From Salmonirosea aquatica (GTDB taxonomy: Bacteria > Bacteroidota > Bacteroidia > Cytophagales > Spirosomataceae), in NCBI RefSeq assembly GCF_009296315.1, contig NZ_WHLY01000002.1, positions 2,108,001-2,172,000 of the forward strand: a stretch of 64,000 nucleotides of DNA, written 5' to 3'. The notes below the pieces were generated by a model. The model searched no databases. It was not told where the DNA came from and was given only the letters and a program-made list of their open reading frames with translations. Positions within the stretch are counted from its first letter, which is position 1, and every line of letters begins with the position of its first letter. The position numbers and the translations under genes were made by a program. Of this stretch, positions 63,172 to 64,000 are shown one piece after another.

Positions 63172-63897
63172 GTGAAAATCATCGAGACTACCGACATCGC
63201 CCGGCGTTACGTCATGGGAAGCGAAGTCATTCAGGCATTGAAATCGGTCACGATTTCGGTCAACAAAGGCGAGTACGTGGCGTTCATGGGGCCGTCGGGT
63301 TCAGGAAAATCGACGCTGATGAATATCATTGGCTGCCTGGATACCCCCAGCTCGGGGCGCTACGTTCTGAATGGGAAGGATGTGAGCGATATGACCGAGA
63401 GCGAATTGGCCGAAATTCGTAACAAGGAAATCGGGTTTGTTTTCCAGACCTTTAACCTGCTCCCCCGCATGTCGTCGCTGGACAATGTGGCCCTACCGCT
63501 CATCTATTCGGGCCTCAATAAGGCCGACCGTACCGAAAAAGCGCAATTGTCCCTAAAAAGTGTGGGACTTTCCGATCGTGGCGGCCACAAACCCAACGAA
63601 CTTTCCGGTGGTCAGCGCCAGCGCGTGGCCGTAGCCCGGGCCCTGGTCAATGATCCCAGCATTCTGCTGGCCGACGAACCCACGGGAAACCTGGACACCA
63701 AGACTTCCTACGAAATCATGGATCTCTTCGACCAACTGCACAGCAAAGGCAACACCATTGTGATGGTAACGCACGAGGAGGATATTGCCAAGTACGCCCA
63801 CCGCATCATCCGCCTGCGCGACGGCTTGGTCGAATCGGACGAAGTGAATCCTAATCCTACCAAGGTGAGTGCGCTGGTGCAGGAGGAAGGAGAGTAG
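63172..63897 (+). CDS. ABC transporter ATP-binding protein (MacB/LolD type)
   Basis: 241 residues from a GTG start at 63172. The Walker A motif is GPSGSGKS (about residues 39-46), the Q loop [13 protein letters not shown], the signature [15 protein letters not shown], the Walker [13 protein letters not shown] and the switch histidine in VMVTHEE. The sequence [26 protein letters not shown] fits the LolD/MacB/FtsE group that powers lipoprotein transfer or efflux through a separate permease. No permease gene is visible after it in the window; it may follow outside. Intergenic upstream sequence (63083-63171) has a degenerate repeat (GTCCATTGTCAACTGTCAA). Confidence 0.92.
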   Translation: MKIIETTDIARRYVMGSEVIQALKSVTISVNKGEYVAFMGPSGSGKSTLMNIIGCLDTPSSGRYVLNGKDVSDMTESELAEIRNKEIGFVFQTFNLLPRMSSLDNVALPLIYSGLNKADRTEKAQLSLKSVGLSDRGGHKPNELSGGQRQRVAVARALVNDPSILLADEPTGNLDTKTSYEIMDLFDQLHSKGNTIVMVTHEEDIAKYAHRIIRLRDGLVESDEVNPNPTKVSALVQEEGE

Positions 63898-63937
63898 CGG
63901 AGGTTGTGAAATTCTGAGTTAGGTAGGTTCCGGGCCG

Positions 63938-63970
63938 TAGCTGATTCTTTATCCGACAGGGAATCAGCTA
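63938..63970. terminator. hairpin after the ABC ATPase gene
   Basis: Perfect 10-base inverted repeat TAGCTGATTC / GAATCAGCTA with a 13-base loop, about 40 bases past the stop. No immediate T run, so it may be a weak terminator or an attenuator. Confidence 0.5.
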
Positions 63971-63986
63971 CTGTCGAAGATTTTGC

Positions 63987-63994
63987 TATTTTTG
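63987..63994 (+). promoter_or_regulatory. candidate -7 element at window edge
   Basis: TATTTTTG matches TAnnTTTG and could serve a gene beyond the window. No -33 box seen. Confidence 0.3.
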
Positions 63995-64000
63995 TCAGAA

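Overview
The window reads as the chromosome of an aerobic, glycan-using Bacteroidota of the order Cytophagales (a Spirosomataceae/Dyadobacter-like relative is my guess, at low certainty). The support is a SusC/SusD pair, TonB receptor and DUF4249 proteins, fused SecDF, DUF5522, LytTR regulators, lipoboxes typical of the phylum, and promoters of the Bacteroidota form (TTTG, about 19-21 bases, TAnnTTTG). Genes are dense: no gap without a gene exceeds 300 bases. I see no tRNA, rRNA, CRISPR array, insertion sequence, prophage or riboswitch.

Layout. 1-2.4 kb is the end of a peptidoglycan (dcw) gene run, murE (cut by the window edge) and mraY. 2.5-4.8 kb is an ergothioneine pair, egtB-egtD. 4.9-8.0 kb holds two amino-acid transporters; the first (AGCS family) is broken by two frameshifts. 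8.1-11.1 kb is secDF. 11.3-15.8 kb carries a small exported protein, a TlpA-like thioredoxin, an animal-type heme peroxidase broken by one frameshift, and a Zn-protease fused to MORN repeats. 15.9-30.7 kb is one long minus-strand block: LuxR-type response regulator, TPR histidine kinase, SusC, SusD, IPT/TIG glycan-binding lipoprotein, GH26 mannanase, a TolB-propeller protein and a large ThuA/PQQ-dehydrogenase/cytochrome c protein. It looks like a small mannan-utilisation locus with its own two-component regulator. 30.9-40.3 kb is mixed: rocD, DUF5522, rpmB, a TonB receptor with an SDR gene and a DUF4249 lipoprotein, a helix-hairpin-helix exported protein, and nadC.

40.3-47.0 kb is the most interesting region. 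A sigma factor and a membrane TPR protein (likely anti-sigma) are divergent from a stand-alone LytTR regulator, a cytoplasmic subtilisin-like protease and an exported, membrane-anchored TPR-CHAT (caspase-like) protease. The two protease genes overlap by 26 bases. This looks like a regulated two-protease signalling or conflict system. 47-54 kb has a DUF2306-like membrane protein, a membrane LytTR regulator, a GIN-domain adhesin-like lipoprotein, and a PIN-toxin/antitoxin pair. That pair lies between two near-identical 60-base copies of the 3' end of the neighbouring SWIM-SNF2 helicase gene. 54-64 kb has an S41 protease lipoprotein, a GlsB-type small membrane protein, atpC-atpD, a large membrane TPR protein, a hypothetical membrane protein, a class A beta-lactamase-like hydrolase, a DinB-like lipoprotein and an ABC transporter ATPase.

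Two patterns run through the whole window. The palindrome GGTACC occurs about 125 times by my hand count, against about 16 expected by chance, in all three codon frames and between genes. All three frameshifts fall in runs of 4, 5 or 7 G/C and are each repaired by adding one base, which suggests sequencing or assembly errors as much as true gene decay.
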